From: Gammaproteobacteria bacterium
GTDB taxonomy: Bacteria; Pseudomonadota; Gammaproteobacteria; HK1
Assembly: GCA_022822245.1 (NCBI GenBank)
Contig: JAJECB010000285.1
Location: forward strand, 1 to 8,068
DNA: 8,068 nt
Reading direction: 5' to 3'
Shown: positions 6,284 to 8,068 of the stretch, piece by piece
How the letters are laid out: each line of letters begins with the position of its first letter
Numbering within the stretch: position 1 is the stretch's first letter
Notes under the pieces: generated by a model
What the model saw: only the letters and a program-made list of their open reading frames with translations
The model's database searches: none
Told to the model about the DNA's origin: nothing
Made by a program: the position numbers and the translations under genes

Positions 6284-7152
6284 ACCTTCTTCACCTCCGC
6301 CCGGCCGAAGAGCCCGTGCGGGCGTGCGGCGAGGGCGACGATGACGAGCGCGAACGTCACGATGTGGGTGTACGTCGAGCCGAGGAGAGAGGTGATGAGG
6401 GCCTCGGCGAGCCCGTAGACGAGTCCCGCCAGCATGACCCCCCAGGCGTTGGTGATGCCGCCGAGGATCGCCACCGCGAACGCCTTGATGCCGAACAGGG
6501 TCCCCATCGTCGAGGAGATGATGAAGAGCGGCGCGATGAGGATCCCGGCGATCCCGGCGAAGAGGCCGGAGAGGGCGAAGGTGAGGACCACCGCCGCGGT
6601 CACGTTGATGCCCATGAGCCGCGCCGCGTCCGGGTTCTGGACCACCGCGAGGAGGGCGCGGCCGTGCCGGGTGCGGTAGGAGAACCAGTGCAGGGCGACC
6701 GCGATCGCGATCCCCGCGACCGGGATCACCACCTGGAGGGGCTGCACCTTGATGTCCGCGATGTAGAACGCCTCGGTGGTGAGCGGGGAGGGGGGCATCC
6801 CGCGCGGGTCCTTGCCGAAGGTGAAGAGCACCACGTTCTCGAGGACGATGCCCATCGCCACCGTCGCCATCAGCCAGGCGTCGGAGCCGCGCCGCACGAA
6901 CGGCCGCACCCCCACCCGCTCGACGGCGACCCCCCACCCGGTGCACAGGGCAAGCGAGGCGAGGATGGCCGCCCACATCGGCCAGCTCCAGGTGACCGCG
7001 AAGCTGAATGTGAGCACCGCCCCCAGCATCATCGCGCTTCCCTGGGCGAAGTTGACGGTGCGCGACACCGCGTAGGTGACGTAGAAGCCGAGCGCGAGCA
7101 GCCCGTACATGCTGCCGAGCCCGATCCCGGTGATGAGGGTGGAGGCGCTCAC
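6280..7152 (-). CDS. livH: LivH-type ABC importer permease (HAAT family)
   Basis: The product (290 aa) is an inner-membrane permease with about eight hydrophobic segments. Family hallmarks are GLGSMYGLLALGF near the N-terminus, VNFAQGSAMMLG (33-44, usually VNFAHG), the cytoplasmic coupling segment NPDAARLMGI (173-182), GGITNAWG (231-238, the usual GGxGxxxG) and ARPHGLFG (276-283) near the C-terminus. It should pair with the LivM domain of the downstream fused chain, with which it shares an ATGA overlap. The GTG at 7152 is chosen because it retains the first hydrophobic segment; starting at the next ATG (7110) would cut into it. Its Shine-Dalgarno is poor (GAGG, 10 bases upstream), so translation may be modest relative to livK. 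The symbol denotes family position: the neighbouring hydrolases argue that the cargo is an amide-type compound rather than branched-chain amino acids. Confidence 0.92.
   Translation of the reverse strand: MSASTLITGIGLGSMYGLLALGFYVTYAVSRTVNFAQGSAMMLGAVLTFSFAVTWSWPMWAAILASLALCTGWGVAVERVGVRPFVRRGSDAWLMATVAMGIVLENVVLFTFGKDPRGMPPSPLTTEAFYIADIKVQPLQVVIPVAGIAIAVALHWFSYRTRHGRALLAVVQNPDAARLMGINVTAAVVLTFALSGLFAGIAGILIAPLFIISSTMGTLFGIKAFAVAILGGITNAWGVMLAGLVYGLAEALITSLLGSTYTHIVTFALVIVALAARPHGLFGRAEVKKV
6292..6298 (-). promoter_or_regulatory. Strong Shine-Dalgarno of livMGF inside the end of livH
   Basis: GGAGGTG on the minus strand lies 8 bases before the ATG at 6283, within the last codons of livH. Together with the ATGA overlap it supports translational coupling of permease LivH and the fused LivMGF chain. 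It also fixes the fusion start, against an apparent much longer frame reaching 6976. Confidence 0.8.
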
Positions 7153-7335
7153 TCCGGACGTGCCTCGGGGGTCCCGGGCGACCGGCGCTCGACGCGCCGC
7201 CGCCCGGCGCCGGCCGCGGCGCGGCGATCCGGTCGAACGAACCTCGCCTGCACGAACCCGGCCGTTGAATCGGGCCGCACGAGGGAGGAGGGCCGTGCGC
7301 CGGAGCGCACGGCCGCTCCCGGACCCGCCGTCATC
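7153..7335. other. livK-livH intergenic region
   Basis: This 183-base gap holds no gene I can support. It contains the strong hairpin at 7287-7319, described separately. It also has a weaker GC-rich inverted repeat with 8-bp arms (7193-7200 and 7216-7223, 15-base loop), which could be chance at this base composition. No convincing promoter is visible. Confidence 0.5.
7287..7319 (-). promoter_or_regulatory. Hairpin between livK and livH (attenuator or mRNA-stabilising stem)
   Basis: A perfect 10-bp stem (GGCCGTGCGC at 7291-7300 pairs with GCGCACGGCC at 7305-7314) closes a 4-base loop. Four more pairs (7287-7290 with 7316-7319) follow after one bulged G. It begins 16 bases after the livK stop. 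No T-run follows on the minus strand, so it is not a classical intrinsic terminator. In binding-protein-dependent transporters, such a stem after the binding-protein gene commonly protects that mRNA segment or limits read-through, giving excess binding protein. That role is inferred here. Confidence 0.65.
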
Positions 7336-8068
7336 CTATTCGATCGGGCTGATCTGGTTTCCGACGAACCGCACCATGATGTAGTCGTTCTCGTTCAGCG
7401 CGTCGTGGTTGTCGGCGCTGAACGGCGCGTCGTAGGTCTTGATGAGACCCTCGTGGCTCCCGAGCGACTCGAGGGCGGTGCGGATCGCGTCGCCGTCCGT
7501 GCTCCCCGCCTGGTCGATGGCCTTCGCGAGGAGGTGCATCGCGTCGTAGGCGTTGGCGGTGCCGACCGGCGAGAAGACGTCCTCCGCCCCGCCTATGTTG
7601 TCGAACTTGTCGACGAGGGCCGCGAGCACCCGCTTTCCGGCCTCGCCCTGCTCGCCGAAGAAGCTGTAGGTCTGCACGAAGTGCGCGTCGCCCGCGGTCG
7701 GGCCGGCGAGCTCGGGGAACCGGCCGCCCGATATCCCCCAGTGGGAGACCACCGGCACGTCCCAGCCCATGCGGTCGCGCGACTTCATCATCTGCGCACC
7801 GGGGGGAGCGTTGGTGACGAGCACGAGAGCGTCCGCTCCCTTGTCCTTGTGGCGGGTGAGCTGCGGGATCATGTCGACGTCGTTGTTCTCGAACTTCTCG
7901 ACCCCGACGATCTCGACGTCGTCGTTGTCCACGTCCGCGGCGAGGAGGCCGCGCTCGTTCGATTCGCCCCACGGGTTGTTGATCAGCATGAGGCCGATCT
8001 TCGTCGCGCCGAACGTCTTATGCGCGTACTGGAGGAGCTTGATGTCGACGATGGCGTCGACCGCCGAT
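7336..8068 (-). CDS. LivK-type periplasmic substrate-binding protein, C-terminal part (5' end outside window)
   Basis: The frame is open to the window edge, so the N-terminus, including any signal peptide, is missing; 243 residues are visible. Residues upstream of the internal ATG at 7989 (VDIKLLQYAHKTFGATKIGL) match the usual leu/ile/val-binding protein segment before the GLMLINNPWG strand, so that ATG is not the start. The fold is a type I periplasmic binding protein (Peripla_BP_6): a Rossmann-like lobe with NPWGESNERGL, a lobe-crossing region around VVSHWGISG, then SPVGTANAYDAMHLLAKAI, typical of the C-terminal helix of this family. It should deliver cargo to LivH/LivMGF. The visible part is rich in Asp and Glu (for example ADVDNDDVEIVG). 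It is the first visible gene of the operon and is separated from livH by the hairpin region. The specificity cannot be read from the sequence. Confidence 0.9.
   Translation of the reverse strand, partial: SAVDAIVDIKLLQYAHKTFGATKIGLMLINNPWGESNERGLLAADVDNDDVEIVGVEKFENNDVDMIPQLTRHKDKGADALVLVTNAPPGAQMMKSRDRMGWDVPVVSHWGISGGRFPELAGPTAGDAHFVQTYSFFGEQGEAGKRVLAALVDKFDNIGGAEDVFSPVGTANAYDAMHLLAKAIDQAGSTDGDAIRTALESLGSHEGLIKTYDAPFSADNHDALNENDYIMVRFVGNQISPIE

Noticed and set aside
3674..6418. Very long open frame (914 codons) on the + strand opposite livMGF
   Set aside because: It is the antisense shadow of a well-supported gene in GC-rich DNA: its product is a low-complexity run of Asp, Glu, Arg, Gly and His with no recognisable domain.
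6284..6976. Upstream extension of the livMGF frame across livH
   Set aside because: The added residues are an out-of-frame reading of livH with no transporter motifs; the ATG at 6283 has a strong ribosome site and family-like N-terminus.
7193..7223. Second inverted repeat in the livK-livH gap
   Set aside because: Only 8-bp arms of pure G/C around a 15-base loop in very GC-rich DNA; indistinguishable from chance, so not listed as a separate element.
7336..7989. ATG at 7989 as the start of a short binding protein
   Set aside because: The frame stays open to the window edge and the upstream residues fit the family, so the gene is truncated by the window and not short.

Overview
This is a very GC-rich (about 70% by eye) bacterial chromosomal window with dense coding and few gaps. 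The gene content (a fatty-acyl-AMP-ligase/acyltransferase fusion and a LivKHMGF-type importer with fused subunits) fits a high-GC bacterium, most likely Pseudomonadota. The sequence alone does not settle the phylum.

Layout. (1) Bases 1-1106, + strand: the 3' part of a large lipid-metabolism gene, an adenylate-forming acyl-AMP ligase fused to a C-terminal PlsC-type acyltransferase. (2) Bases 1107-1210: a short convergent gap without a clear terminator. (3) Bases 1211-8068, - strand: one co-directional cluster read from right to left. Its order is livK (substrate-binding protein, truncated by the window edge), a 183-base gap holding a strong hairpin, livH (permease), one long gene fusing LivM, LivG and LivF, a 137-base gap built from a degenerate tandem copy of the end of that gene, a CodA-like amidohydrolase, and an AMI1-like amidase. 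livH and livMGF overlap as ATGA. The amidase starts 10 bases after the amidohydrolase stop.

How the genes may work together. The binding protein would capture a small polar solute in the periplasm. LivH plus the LivM domain would form the channel, and the two ATPase domains of the same fused chain would power uptake. Two cytoplasmic hydrolases encoded at the end of the operon (an amidohydrolase-superfamily enzyme and an amidase-signature enzyme) suggest that the cargo is an amide or cyclic amide/imide used for nitrogen or carbon, rather than leucine, isoleucine or valine. This is inferred from gene order and family membership; no substrate can be read from the sequence.

Most notable points: the triple LivM-LivG-LivF fusion; pairing of a degenerate ABC signature in the first ATPase domain with a glutamine switch in the second, which predicts one consensus and one degenerate ATP site; an amidohydrolase in which the CodA metal-ligand Asp and catalytic Glu positions are Asn and Phe; and a diverged tandem duplication of the livMGF 3' end in front of the amidohydrolase. 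No tRNA, rRNA, CRISPR array, insertion sequence or regulator gene was seen.
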